A DNA stretch of 64,000 nucleotides from Methylobacterium sp. Leaf465 (GCF_001424705.1 NZ_LMRA01000034.1:405762-469761), one strand, 5' to 3'. Shown: positions 14,431 to 23,243, numbered from the stretch's first letter. Program-made: numbers and translations. Notes: generated by a model from the letters alone, not told the origin.

Positions 14431-16617
14431 ATGAATGCCCTCGCGAACAAGCCTTCCCGACGCGCTTTCGTGGCCGGCGCCGTTGCCGCCGGCGGCCTCA
14501 GCCTCGGATTTCACGTGCCCTTCCCCGAGGCTGCCGCGCAGGAGGCTCCGCCGGCGCTCACGCCCGAGGTCAATGCCTGGGTGGTGATCAAGCCGGACGA
14601 GACCGTGGTGATCCGCATCGCCCGATCCGAGATGGGCCAGGGCACTCTCACGGGCCTCGCCCAGCTCGTCGCCGAGGAGCTCGGCTGCGACTGGAGCAAG
14701 GTGGTCACCGAGTATCCCACGCCGGGCCAGAACGTCGCCCGCGGCCGGGTCTGGGGCGATTTCGGCACGGGCGGCAGCCGCGGCATCCGCGAGTCCCAGG
14801 ACTATGTTCGCAAGGGGGGAGCCGCCGCCCGCATCATGCTGGTCGAGGCCGCCGCCCAGGGTTGGGGCGTCGCTCCTTCGGAGTGCCGGGTCGAGAAGGG
14901 CGTGATCAGTCATGGAGGCTCCGGCCGCACCACCACCTTCGGTGCGGTGGCGATGGCGGCAGCCAAGGTCACGCCGCCGAAGGACATCGTCCTCAAGGAT
15001 CCGAAGGACTGGACCATCGCCGGCAAGCCGGTGAAGCGCCTCGATACCGTCGAGAAGACCGACGGCAGCCAGATCTACGGCATCGATCTCACCATGCCTG
15101 GCCTGCTGAACGCGGCAATCCGCGACTGCCCCGTCTTCGGCGGCACCGTGAAGAGCTTCGACGCCAAGGCTGTCGAGGGTATGCCCGGGGTCAGGAAGGT
15201 CGTCGCGGTGGGCGATACCGGCGTGGCGGTCATCGCCGACACCTTCTGGCGTGCCAAGACCGCCGTGGAGGCCCTGCCGATCGTCTGGGACGAAGGCCCG
15301 AACGGCCAGGTTTCGAGCAAGACCATCGCGGCGACCCTGCGCGACGGCCTGGACGCCGAGGACGCCTATGTGGGCAACAAGGGCGGCGATGTCGCGACCG
15401 CCCTGAAGGGCGCGGCCCGGGTCGTGGAGGCGACCTACGGCGTCCCCTTCCAGAACCACGCCACCATGGAGCCGATGAACGCCACGGTGCGCTGGACCCC
15501 GGAGCGCTGCGAGGCCTGGGCACCGACCCAGAACGGCGAGGCGGCGCTCGCCGCCGTGGCCGAGGCCGCCGGCCTCTCGGCGAAACAGTGCGACGTCTAC
15601 AAGCTCCTGCTCGGCGGCGGCTTCGGCCGGCGCGGCGCCACCCACGACTGGCTGCGCCAAGCCGTCCTCATCGCGAAGGAGATGCCCGGGACCCCGATCA
15701 AGCTGATCTGGACCCGCGAGGAGGACATGACCCACGGGCGCTACCACCCGATCACCCAATGCCGGATGCGCGCCGGGCTGGACGACGCCGGCAACGTCAC
15801 CGGGCTGCACATGCGCATCTCGGGGCAATCGATCCTGGTCTCGGTGGCGCCGAACCGGATGGTGGACGGCAAGGATCCGGTGGTGTTCCAGGGGCTCAAT
15901 GCCGGCGGCGCGGAGGCCGCGATCGGCTACGCGATCCCGAACATTTTGGTCGACCACGCCATGCGCAACCCGCACGTCCCGCCGGGCTTCTGGCGCGGCG
16001 TGAACATGAACCCGAATGCGATCTACCTCGAATGCTTCATGGACGAGCTCGCCCATGCGGTGGGACAGGATCCCCTGGCCTTCCGGCTGAAGCTGATGGA
16101 GCAGCACCCCAAGCACCGGGCGGTGCTGCAGGCGGTGGCGGACAAGGCCGGCTGGGGCACGAAGCCCCCCGCAGGCGTCCACCGGGGTCTCGCCCAGATG
16201 ATGGGCTTCGGCTCGTACGTGGCAGCGGTGGCCGAGGTCTCCGTCGGCGAGGATGGGACGGTCAAGGTTCACCGCATCGTCGCGGCCACCGATCCGGGCC
16301 ATGCCCTCAACCCACAGCAGATCGACGCCCAGATCGCGGGTTCCTTCGTGTACGGCCTGTCCGCGGCGCTCTACCAGGAATGCACCGTCAAGGACGGCCG
16401 CATCGAGCAGACGAACTTCGACACCTACCCCGTGATGCGGCTTCAGGAGATGCCCGTGGTCGAGACGATCGTGATGCCGTCGGGCGGCTTCTGGGGTGGG
16501 GTCGGCGAGCCCACCATCGCGGTGGCGGCCCCCGCTGTGCTGAACGCGATCTATGCGGCCACCGGCAAGCGCGTGCGCCAGATGCCGGTGAAGAACACGG
16601 ACCTGCGCCGGGCGTGA
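14431..16617 (+). CDS. iorB: Molybdopterin-binding subunit of an IorB-type molybdenum hydroxylase
   Basis: The protein has 728 residues and a Tat signal (SRRAFVAGAVAAGGLSLGFHV), so it is periplasmic. The body matches the single-chain molybdopterin subunit of isoquinoline 1-oxidoreductase/aldehyde dehydrogenase type: SEMGQGTLTGLAQLVAEELG, LLLGGGFGRRGATHDW, a GFWRGVNMNPNAIYLECFMDELA segment and GGFWGGVGEPTIAVAAPAVLNAIYAATG, whose Glu is the catalytic base. It would hydroxylate an N-heterocycle or aldehyde with water. AGGAG precedes the ATG at 14431. The stop overlaps the start of the following cytochrome gene by one base (TGATG). Substrate unknown; its coupling to sox genes is unusual. Confidence 0.92.
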   Translation: MNALANKPSRRAFVAGAVAAGGLSLGFHVPFPEAAAQEAPPALTPEVNAWVVIKPDETVVIRIARSEMGQGTLTGLAQLVAEELGCDWSKVVTEYPTPGQNVARGRVWGDFGTGGSRGIRESQDYVRKGGAAARIMLVEAAAQGWGVAPSECRVEKGVISHGGSGRTTTFGAVAMAAAKVTPPKDIVLKDPKDWTIAGKPVKRLDTVEKTDGSQIYGIDLTMPGLLNAAIRDCPVFGGTVKSFDAKAVEGMPGVRKVVAVGDTGVAVIADTFWRAKTAVEALPIVWDEGPNGQVSSKTIAATLRDGLDAEDAYVGNKGGDVATALKGAARVVEATYGVPFQNHATMEPMNATVRWTPERCEAWAPTQNGEAALAAVAEAAGLSAKQCDVYKLLLGGGFGRRGATHDWLRQAVLIAKEMPGTPIKLIWTREEDMTHGRYHPITQCRMRAGLDDAGNVTGLHMRISGQSILVSVAPNRMVDGKDPVVFQGLNAGGAEAAIGYAIPNILVDHAMRNPHVPPGFWRGVNMNPNAIYLECFMDELAHAVGQDPLAFRLKLMEQHPKHRAVLQAVADKAGWGTKPPAGVHRGLAQMMGFGSYVAAVAEVSVGEDGTVKVHRIVAATDPGHALNPQQIDAQIAGSFVYGLSAALYQECTVKDGRIEQTNFDTYPVMRLQEMPVVETIVMPSGGFWGGVGEPTIAVAAPAVLNAIYAATGKRVRQMPVKNTDLRRA

Positions 16618-16928
16618 TGCGCCCGGCTGTGCTCGCGGCCTGGCTGCTCGCCGGGTCCGTCGGGATGGTCCTGGCGAGGGAGCGCCCGCCGCCGGGGGCT
16701 TCCTCCTGCGCCGGGTGTCACGCCGAGGGGGCCGCGATGGGGGCGATCGACGGTCGCCCGGAGGCCGAAATCGCGGCGGCGCTCGCCCAGTACCGTTCGG
16801 GCGTGCGACCCGCGAGCGTAATGAGCCGCATCGCCAGGGGTTTCTCGGAGGAGGAGTCCCGAGCGATCGCCGCCTACCTGTCGCGGCAGCGTCCGGCCGC
16901 CCCCGAGACGAGCCAGGAGCGGCCATGA
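16617..16928 (+). CDS. soxE: Small monohaem c-type cytochrome, SoxE/FccA type
   Basis: The protein has 103 residues: signal peptide MRPAVLAAWLLAGSVGMVLA, one haem motif CAGCH and a closing IARGFSEEESRAIAAYLSRQ with a likely axial Met in ASVMSRIARG. This is the pattern of the cytochrome subunit of flavocytochrome c sulfide dehydrogenase. The next gene encodes the matching flavoprotein and overlaps by ATGA. Because iorB precedes it with a one-base overlap, the cytochrome could also take electrons from the molybdenum hydroxylase. Confidence 0.85.
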   Translation: MRPAVLAAWLLAGSVGMVLARERPPPGASSCAGCHAEGAAMGAIDGRPEAEIAAALAQYRSGVRPASVMSRIARGFSEEESRAIAAYLSRQRPAAPETSQERP

Positions 16929-18175
16929 GCCGGACGCGCCGGGCGTTCCTCGCCACCGGGGCAGCCTTCGCTTTGGGGCGGCCGGCTCTGGCTCAGGCCG
17001 CGGCGAAGGTCGTGGTGATCGGCGGCGGCTTCGGCGGCGCCACCGCCGCACGCGCGCTCCACGGCGGCGGCCTCGACGTGACCCTGGTCGAGGTGAATTC
17101 GACCTACGTCTCCTGCCCGTTCAGCAACGAAGTCATCGCCGGGCTCCAACCGATGGCGGCGCAGCGGTTCGGCTACGAGGGCCTTGCCCGTGCCGGCATC
17201 CGCATCGTGCACGCCGCTGCCACCGGCATCGACGCGGATGCACGCCGGGTGACGCTCGCAGACGGCACCGCACGCACTTATGACCGACTCGTGCTCTCGC
17301 CGGGGATCGACCTGCGCTTCGACGCCATTCCCGGCTACGACGCGGCGGCGGCCGAGCGCATGCCCCATGCCTGGAAGGCGGGCGAGCAGACGCTGCTCCT
17401 CGCCCGGCAGCTCGCCGCGATGCCCGAGGGCGGCACCGTGGTGCTGGCGGTGCCGGGCAATCCCTATCGCTGCCCGCCCGGCCCCTACGAGCGCGCGAGC
17501 CTGATCGCCCATGTGCTCAAGACCACCAAGCCCCGCGCGAAGCTGATCCTCCTCGACGCCAAGGACACCTTCTCGAAGCAGCGCCTGTTCCAGTCGGGCT
17601 GGAAGGCCCTCTACCCGACGCAACTCGAATACGTCCCCCTGGCGGAGGGCGGACAGGTCACTGCCGTCGACCCGGACGCCATGATCGTCCGCACCGACTT
17701 CTCGGACTACAAGGCCGACGTGGCCTGCATCATCCCGCCCCAGCGGGCGGGGCGGATCGCCGCCGTCGCTGGCGTCGCCGACCGCAGCGGCTGGTGCCCG
17801 ATCGATCCCGTCACCTTCGAATCCCGGCTGGTGCCCGGCATCCACGTCATCGGCGACGCGGCCATCGCCGGGGCGATGCCGAAATCCGCTTTCTCGGCCA
17901 ACGCCCAGGCCAAGGTCTGCGCCGACGCGGTGATCGACCTCCTGGCTGGCCGCGCACCCGAGACGCCGAAGCTGATCAACACCTGCTACAGCCTGGTGGC
18001 GCCCGGCTACGGCATCTCGATCGCGGGCGTCTACCACCCGGCGGGCGGCGTCCTCGCCGACGTGGAGGGGGCCGGCGGCATCAGCCCGGTCGACGCGTCG
18101 ATGGCCCTGCGCGAGCAGGAGGCCCTCCACGCCGCCGACTGGTACCGCACCATCACCCGGCAGGTCTTCGGGTGA
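16925..18175 (+). CDS. soxF: Flavocytochrome c sulfide dehydrogenase flavoprotein (SoxF/FccB)
   Basis: A 416-residue periplasmic flavoprotein with a Tat-like signal (RTRRAFLATGAAFALGRPALA). FAD is bound through VVVIGGGFGGATAAR. The redox-active cysteines of the family are present in GNPYRCPPGPYERA and NTCYSLVAPGYG, and the VSCPFSNEVIAG motif is kept. It oxidises sulfide or a protein-bound persulfide and passes electrons to the cytochrome encoded just upstream. Both ends overlap neighbours (ATGA with soxE, GTGA with soxX). Confidence 0.92.
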   Translation: MSRTRRAFLATGAAFALGRPALAQAAAKVVVIGGGFGGATAARALHGGGLDVTLVEVNSTYVSCPFSNEVIAGLQPMAAQRFGYEGLARAGIRIVHAAATGIDADARRVTLADGTARTYDRLVLSPGIDLRFDAIPGYDAAAAERMPHAWKAGEQTLLLARQLAAMPEGGTVVLAVPGNPYRCPPGPYERASLIAHVLKTTKPRAKLILLDAKDTFSKQRLFQSGWKALYPTQLEYVPLAEGGQVTAVDPDAMIVRTDFSDYKADVACIIPPQRAGRIAAVAGVADRSGWCPIDPVTFESRLVPGIHVIGDAAIAGAMPKSAFSANAQAKVCADAVIDLLAGRAPETPKLINTCYSLVAPGYGISIAGVYHPAGGVLADVEGAGGISPVDASMALREQEALHAADWYRTITRQVFG

Positions 18176-18666
18176 GGCGCGTGCCCGGATGGGTCTGGAT
18201 CGGCTGCACGATCCTGGCCGCGCGGGCCGAGGCCGCGACCGGAGCCGAACCGGGCGCGGAGCCCCTGCGGCCCGTCACCGTCGTCGACCGCGCCATACCC
18301 GCCAGCCTGACCGGCGTGCCGGGGGATCCCGCGCGGGGCCGGGCCCTCGTGACCGACCGCACCAAGGGGCTCTGCCTGCTCTGCCACGACGGGCCGTTCC
18401 CCGAGGAGCCGTTTCCCGGCAATCTCGGCCCCGACCTCGTGGGCGTCGGCGACCGGCTCGCGCCCGGAGCGCTGCGCCTGCGCCTCGTGGACGGCCGGGT
18501 CTTGAACCCGGACACCATCATGCCCTCCTATTACAGCCTCGCGGGCACCACGCGGGTCGGCGCAGCCTGGCGCGGCCGGCCGGTGCTGGCACCCCAGGAG
18601 ATCGAGGACATCGTCGCCTTCCTTGCGACGCTACGCGAAACCCCTTCGGAGAGGCCGGCGCCGTGA
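18172..18666 (+). CDS. soxX: SoxX, monohaem subunit of SoxAX
   Basis: The protein has 164 residues with an N-terminal signal (VPGWVWIGCTILAARAEAA), one haem motif LCLLCHDGPFP and the family segment GNLGPDLVGVGDRL...DTIMPSYYSL, where Met is the distal ligand, and a C-terminal QEIEDIVAFLATLR. With SoxA it forms the complex that attaches thiosulfate to the SoxY cysteine. The GTG at 18172 overlaps the soxF stop; GTG 18181 is an alternative. The stop overlaps the soxY start (GTGA). Confidence 0.92.
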   Translation: MRRVPGWVWIGCTILAARAEAATGAEPGAEPLRPVTVVDRAIPASLTGVPGDPARGRALVTDRTKGLCLLCHDGPFPEEPFPGNLGPDLVGVGDRLAPGALRLRLVDGRVLNPDTIMPSYYSLAGTTRVGAAWRGRPVLAPQEIEDIVAFLATLRETPSERPAP

Positions 18667-19139
18667 GCCCGCACATGTCCCACCGCCCGAGCCGACGCGG
18701 CCTCCTCGCCCTTGGACCCGGCCTCGCCGCGACCGTCGCCCTGCGCCCGGTGGCGGCCGGGGCCGCGATCCGCACCGAAAGCACGGCCGAGGCCATCCGG
18801 CGCTTCGCAGGCGAGGCCGAGATCCTCCCGGGGCGCGTCCGCCTCGACCTGCCGCCGCTGGTCGAGAACGGCAACGCGGTGACGATCACCGTGGCGGTGG
18901 ACAGCCCCATGACGCCGGAGGACCATGTCCGCCGCATCGCGGTGTTCAACGACAGGAATCCGCAGCCGAACGTCATCACCGTATACCTAGGGTCGCGTGG
19001 AGGTCGCGCCGCGATCACGACCCGAATCCGCCTCGCCGACACGCAACGCATCACCGCCATCGCGGAGACCAGCGACGGGCGCTACTGGTCGACCACGGCC
19101 GACGCCATCGTCACCCTCGCCGCCTGCCTGGAGGGCTGA
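18663..19139 (+). CDS. soxY: SoxY, sulfur-substrate carrier subunit with unusual C-terminus
   Basis: The protein has 158 residues and a Tat signal (PSRRGLLALGPGLAATVAL). The domain matches SoxY: LPPLVENGNAVTITVAVDSPMTPEDHVRRIAVFNDRNPQP and a C-terminal swinging arm. The usual end is GGCGG; here it is VTLAACLEG, so the carrier cysteine is kept, but the glycines around it are not. The GTG at 18663 overlaps the soxX stop; an ATG lies at 18675. soxZ follows after six bases. Confidence 0.92.
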   Translation: MSPHMSHRPSRRGLLALGPGLAATVALRPVAAGAAIRTESTAEAIRRFAGEAEILPGRVRLDLPPLVENGNAVTITVAVDSPMTPEDHVRRIAVFNDRNPQPNVITVYLGSRGGRAAITTRIRLADTQRITAIAETSDGRYWSTTADAIVTLAACLEG

Positions 19140-19145
19140 GCCGCC

Positions 19146-19466
19146 ATGGCCCGCACCCTGATCAACGTGCCGAAATCCGCCCAGGTCGGCGAGGTCGTCA
19201 CGATCAAGACCCTGATCTCGCACCCGATGGAGACCGGCTTCCGGCCGGGGGCCGACGGGCGCATCCGCCCGCGGGACATCGTCACGGAGTTCGCCTGCCT
19301 CTACGACGGCGAGACGGTGTTCCGGGCCGAGCTGTTTCCGGCCACCGCAGCCAACCCCTACCTGACCTTCAGCCTGCGGGCGACGCGGACGGGCACGCTC
19401 ACCTTCACCTGGCGCGGCGACAACGGTTTCTCGCAGACCGAGACCGCGACCCTGACGGTGACGTGA
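19146..19466 (+). CDS. soxZ: SoxZ, scaffold partner of SoxY
   Basis: A 106-residue immunoglobulin-like protein without a signal peptide, as usual, since it is exported with SoxY. The family text is plain: VPKSAQVGEVVTIKTLISHPMETGFR, RDIVTEFACLYDGETVFRAELFPATAANPYLTFSLRA, TLTFTWRGDNGFS. It forms the SoxYZ carrier. Its stop overlaps the soxA GTG start. Confidence 0.94.
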   Translation: MARTLINVPKSAQVGEVVTIKTLISHPMETGFRPGADGRIRPRDIVTEFACLYDGETVFRAELFPATAANPYLTFSLRATRTGTLTFTWRGDNGFSQTETATLTVT

Positions 19467-20236
19467 GGCGGTTCGCGCTCCTGATGGTCGCGGTCCTGTC
19501 GGCGGGGCCGGGGCGGGCGGACGGGAGTCCCGCCGCCGCGCGGCGCTCGGGCTTCGACACCATGAGCCCCGACATCCAGGCGATGCAGCGCGACGGCATG
19601 GCCAACCCGGCCCTGCTCTGGCTCGCGGACGGCGCCGACCTCTGGGGCAAGCCGCCGGCCCCGGGCCGGCCCGCCTGCGCCGGCTGCCACGGCGAGGCCG
19701 GGACCACGATGCGCGGCGTCGCCGCCCGCTACCCGGCCTGGGACGCCGAGACCGCGGCCCCCCTCGACCTCGAGGGCCGGATCAATGCCTGCCGGCGGCG
19801 CCACCAGGGCGCGGAGCCCTATCCGTACGAGAGCCGCGAGCTCCTCGGGCTCGCCGCCTACGTCGCCGCCCAGTCCGCGGGCCTGCCGATCACGGCCCCG
19901 GACGATCCCCGCCTCGGTCCAGCCCGGGCGGCCGGCAAGGCGCTGTTCACGCAGCGCATGGGCCAGCTCGGCCTGTCCTGCGCCGCCTGCCACGACGACA
20001 ACCCCGGGCGCCGCCTCGGCGCGGCCCTGATCCCGCAGGGCCACCCCACCGGCTATCCGCTCTACCGCCTGGAATGGCAGGGGGTCGGGTCCGTGCAGCG
20101 GCGCCTGCGCAACTGCATGACGGGAATGCGGGCCGAGCCCTTCGCCTACGGCGCGGCGGAGTTCGTCGCCCTGGAGCGCTACCTCATGGACCGGGCCGCG
20201 CCCCTGCCGGTGGAGACCCCGGCGGTGCGCCCGTAG
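19463..20236 (+). CDS. soxA: SoxA, dihaem L-cysteine S-thiosulfotransferase subunit
   Basis: The protein has 257 residues: signal peptide (ALLMVAVLSAGPGRADG), first haem motif CAGCH, second haem motif CAACH and the active-site cysteine in RLRNCMTGMRAEPF, near which thiosulfate is bound. INACR, another family landmark, is present between the haems. Two haem motifs place it among dihaem SoxA proteins. It is the last gene of the operon; no soxB or soxCD follows, and the next gene (chrA type) is on the opposite strand and converges. Confidence 0.93.
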   Translation: MRRFALLMVAVLSAGPGRADGSPAAARRSGFDTMSPDIQAMQRDGMANPALLWLADGADLWGKPPAPGRPACAGCHGEAGTTMRGVAARYPAWDAETAAPLDLEGRINACRRRHQGAEPYPYESRELLGLAAYVAAQSAGLPITAPDDPRLGPARAAGKALFTQRMGQLGLSCAACHDDNPGRRLGAALIPQGHPTGYPLYRLEWQGVGSVQRRLRNCMTGMRAEPFAYGAAEFVALERYLMDRAAPLPVETPAVRP

Positions 20237-20239
20237 GGG

Positions 20240-21499
20240 TCAGCGGAGCCGGGCCAGCACGAGCCCGCCGGCCGCGGTGAGCAGGACGACGATCCAGGGG
20301 GGCGCCCGCCCTGCGGTGAGCAGCACGAAGGCCAGGACCGCGAGGGCGAAGTCGCGGGCATCGCCCACGGCGCTGACCCAGACGGGATCGTAGAGGGCGG
20401 CTCCCAGAATGCCGACCACGGCGGCGTTGGTGCCGCGCATCGCCGCCTGGGCGCGGGGACGGGCGCGCAGGCCGTCCCAGTAGGGCAGGGCGCCGTAGAC
20501 CAGGAGCAGGCCCGGCAGGAAGATCGCCACCAGGGCGATGACCGCCCCGGGCAGGCCGTGCGGCACCGGGCCGACCGCCGCGCCGAGATAGGCCGCCACG
20601 GTGAAGAGCGGCCCCGGCACCGCCTGGGCGGCGCCGTAGCCGGCGAGGAACCGGGCCGGATCGATCCAGCCGGGGCCGACCACCTCCGCCTGCAGCAGCG
20701 GCAGCACCACGTGGCCGCCGCCGAACACCAGGGCGCCCGCGCGGTAGAAGGCGTCGAACAGGGCGAGCCCCTGGCCCGCCGGACCCGCGGCGCCGCTCGG
20801 GGCGAGCAGGGCCGGCCCCACGAGGGTCGGCCCCACGAGCAGCCCCGCGAACAGGATCAGCGCCACCGCGCCCGCCCGGCGCGAGACCGGCACCGCGAGG
20901 CGGCCGACGGTGGCGGCGGGCGCACCCCGGCACAGGATCAGCCCGGCCGCGGCCCCGAGGGCGATCGCCAGCACCTGTCCGACGGCGCCGGGCAGGAAGA
21001 CGACCCCCATCAGCGCCGCGACGGCGATCCCGGCGCGGGGCCGGTCGGGGGTGAGCGTGCGGGCCATGCCCCAGACCGCCTGGGCCACCACCGCCACGGC
21101 CACGAGCTTGAGGCCGTGCAGCACGGCCTCCGCCCAGGGGCCCGTCAGGGCGCCGGCCCCGAGGGCGAAGGCGAGGAGCACCAGCGCGGAGGGCAGCGTG
21201 AAGGCCGCCCAGGCGGCGAGCCCGCCGAGGAGGCCGCCGGCCCGCAGCAGCCCGAGGGAGAAGCCGACCTGACTGGAGGCCGGCCCCGGCAGGAACTGGC
21301 ACAGGGCGACGAGGTCGGCATAGCCCGCCTCGTCGATCCAGCGCCGGCGCTGCACCAGCTCGTCCCGGAAGTAGCCAAGATGCGCGATCGGACCGCCGAA
21401 GGACGTCAGACCGAGCTTGAGGAACACGCCGAACACCTCGGCGGCCCGGCCGGGACCCGGACGCGTCTTGGGGAATGGAGGCTGTGCCTGCCCGTTCAC
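20240..21499 (-). CDS. chrA: ChrA family chromate/anion transporter
   Basis: The protein has about 419 residues and ten or more hydrophobic segments in two homologous halves. Family motifs are clear: VFLKLGLTSFGGPIAHLGYF (first half), FLPGPASSQVGFSLG, and in the second half YRAGALVFGGGHVVLPLL and GYGAAQAVPGPLFTVAAYLG. It is an inner-membrane transporter of the CHR family, which exports chromate; sulfate as a relative substrate is possible. I chose the GTG at 21499 (GAGGA eight bases before) over an ATG at 21556. It ends 3 bases from soxA, convergent with it. Confidence 0.9.
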   Translation of the reverse strand: MNGQAQPPFPKTRPGPGRAAEVFGVFLKLGLTSFGGPIAHLGYFRDELVQRRRWIDEAGYADLVALCQFLPGPASSQVGFSLGLLRAGGLLGGLAAWAAFTLPSALVLLAFALGAGALTGPWAEAVLHGLKLVAVAVVAQAVWGMARTLTPDRPRAGIAVAALMGVVFLPGAVGQVLAIALGAAAGLILCRGAPAATVGRLAVPVSRRAGAVALILFAGLLVGPTLVGPALLAPSGAAGPAGQGLALFDAFYRAGALVFGGGHVVLPLLQAEVVGPGWIDPARFLAGYGAAQAVPGPLFTVAAYLGAAVGPVPHGLPGAVIALVAIFLPGLLLVYGALPYWDGLRARPRAQAAMRGTNAAVVGILGAALYDPVWVSAVGDARDFALAVLAFVLLTAGRAPPWIVVLLTAAGGLVLARLR

Positions 21500-21852
21500 G
21501 CGGTGATCCTCATCGTCGACACGTCTGCAGCACCCATCCCGCTCTCGATCGACCATGGACCGGTTCGGCGGGCGGATACCATCCGGCGCGGCCTAAGTCG
21601 CGGCGATTCCCACCGGCCGGCCCGTCCCCGGGGCGCGGCGCACCGGCGGACCGCAGGCGCGCCGCGCGGGAAACGCCCAAACGAGGCGCAGAGCAATCAA
21701 GTCTCGCTATAGTACGCATCGTCCTAAGTAAAGTACGGATCGTCACCTAATAAATCGACTCGAAGGTCTGTACTTACAAATCCATAAACCAATCCCGGTC
21801 GAGATTGATGTGCCTAGACGGCATTGATGGCTCCAAACCTGGATTGCATCTC
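21500..21852. other. Divergent promoter region before flagellin
   Basis: About 350 bases with no gene. GC drops from 21695 onward. It holds a pair of 13-bp direct repeats (21711 and 21732) and the probable flagellin promoter. Confidence 0.5.
21711..21744 (+). repeat. Two direct repeats exactly 21 bp apart upstream of flagellin
   Basis: AGTACGCATCGTC (21711-21723) and AGTACGGATCGTC (21732-21744) differ by one base. The 21-bp period equals two helical turns, so a protein would bind both on one face of the DNA. They lie 110-140 bases before the flagellin start. Confidence 0.5.
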
Positions 21853-23151
21853 ATGGACTATTCTGTTGGTCTAACTCAGGCTGCGCGTGACAACGTGCTC
21901 TCTCTGCAGAACACCGCGTCGCTGATGTCTACCAATCAGGAGCGCCTGACGACTCGAAAGAGCGTCAACAGCGCCCTGGATGATCCGGTCAAGTATTTCA
22001 CCGCGCAGGCGCTCACGGATCGCGCCGGCTCCCTGACGAGCCTGCTCGCAGGCATGTCCAACGGCATCCAGACCATCAAGCAGGCGTCGAATGGCCTCGA
22101 CACGATCAGCACCTACGTGAAGTCGATGCAGGCGGTGGTGCAGCAGGCCCAGAGCAGCGCCGCGCAGAACCTGCCCAAGATTTCCGGGACCGCCGTCCTC
22201 GGTGCTCCGAACTTGGCCACTGCCGCGGGCATGAGCGTCCGTGACTACTCCCTCGGCATGACCCTGATCGCTCCGGTCGCCCCGGCCAAGGCCGGTGCCA
22301 ACGGAAACGTCGGGCTGGCGACGACCGTCAACACCCTGCAGATTTCGGCTGGCAACGCGAGCTACAGCTACACGATCACGGCGTCCGACACGGTCGCCGA
22401 CCTCGTCAGCCAGATCAACAAGTCGGGCCTCGCCACCGCGTCGGTGGACAACCAGGGTTTGATGCAGGTGGTCGGCGAGGGATCCGATCCTCTCACCATC
22501 AATCTCGGTGCCGCCGCGACGCCGCCGGCGACCGGCTTCACCGCCAACACGACGGCGACGACGCGGATCTTCGGTGCGAAGTCGAATGCCGTCGTCGGCG
22601 GCCTCACCTCGGCGGCCCGCTCGGCTCTGGTCGAGCAGTTCAACACCTTGCGCACCCAGATCGACTCCGCAGCCAAGGATTCCGGCTTCAGTGGCATCAA
22701 TCTGCTCAACGGCGACAAGACCTCGGTCGTCTTCAACGAGTTGACCGGGCCGGACCAGTCAAAGCTCGTCGTGCAAGGCACGGTGACCAACTCAGCAAAC
22801 CTAGGGATCGGTCTGATGCAGGATATAGCCACGTCCGCCGGTGGGTCGAACTTCGGCATCCAGAACAACGCGGACCTCACGAAAGCGGCGGACGGGCTGA
22901 CCGGTGCGCTCAACACCCTGAAGACCCAATCGAACGTGCTCTCCTCGAACATGTCGATCATCCAGACCCGCCAGGACTTCACCAAAAGCATGACCAACAT
23001 CCTCGCGACCGGCGCCTCCAACCTGACGGCGGCGGACATGAACGAGGAGGTTGCCAACTCGCAGGCCCTGCAGCTTCAGCAGTCGCTCGGCGTCTCGGCG
23101 CTGTCCCTCGCCAATCAGGCGAACCAGAGCATCCTGCAGCTCCTGCGCTAA
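21853..23151 (+). CDS. Flagellin
   Basis: The protein has 432 residues with conserved coiled-coil ends and a variable centre. The N-terminus (DYSVGLTQAARDNVLSLQNTASLMSTNQERLTTRKSVNSALDDPVKYF) and the C-terminus (LNTLKTQSNVLSSNMSIIQTRQDFTKSMTNILATGASNLTAADMNEEVANSQALQLQQSLGVSALSLANQANQSILQLLR) are those of alphaproteobacterial flagellin; the order of parts excludes a hook-associated protein. The ATG at 21853 gives the expected start; a frame open from 21805 would add an unlikely leader. No other flagellar gene is present nearby, so this is an isolated filament gene. Confidence 0.92.
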   Translation: MDYSVGLTQAARDNVLSLQNTASLMSTNQERLTTRKSVNSALDDPVKYFTAQALTDRAGSLTSLLAGMSNGIQTIKQASNGLDTISTYVKSMQAVVQQAQSSAAQNLPKISGTAVLGAPNLATAAGMSVRDYSLGMTLIAPVAPAKAGANGNVGLATTVNTLQISAGNASYSYTITASDTVADLVSQINKSGLATASVDNQGLMQVVGEGSDPLTINLGAAATPPATGFTANTTATTRIFGAKSNAVVGGLTSAARSALVEQFNTLRTQIDSAAKDSGFSGINLLNGDKTSVVFNELTGPDQSKLVVQGTVTNSANLGIGLMQDIATSAGGSNFGIQNNADLTKAADGLTGALNTLKTQSNVLSSNMSIIQTRQDFTKSMTNILATGASNLTAADMNEEVANSQALQLQQSLGVSALSLANQANQSILQLLR

Positions 23152-23243
23152 GCGGACCCAGCAACTCGGCGCGGTTCGATTGACCGCGCCGAGTTGCGCC
23201 CGGGGTTCGCGCACGCCGGTGCGACCGCGGCCCCTCTCTCAGC

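Noticed and set aside
14386..16956. Very long minus-strand open frame opposite iorB
   Set aside because: It lies antisense to a clear molybdopterin subunit and reads as Arg/His/Gly-rich text without domains; a by-product of high GC.
20240..21499. ChrA-type gene as part of the sox operon
   Set aside because: It is on the opposite strand and convergent, so it cannot share the transcript, although a link through sulfate-like anions is possible.
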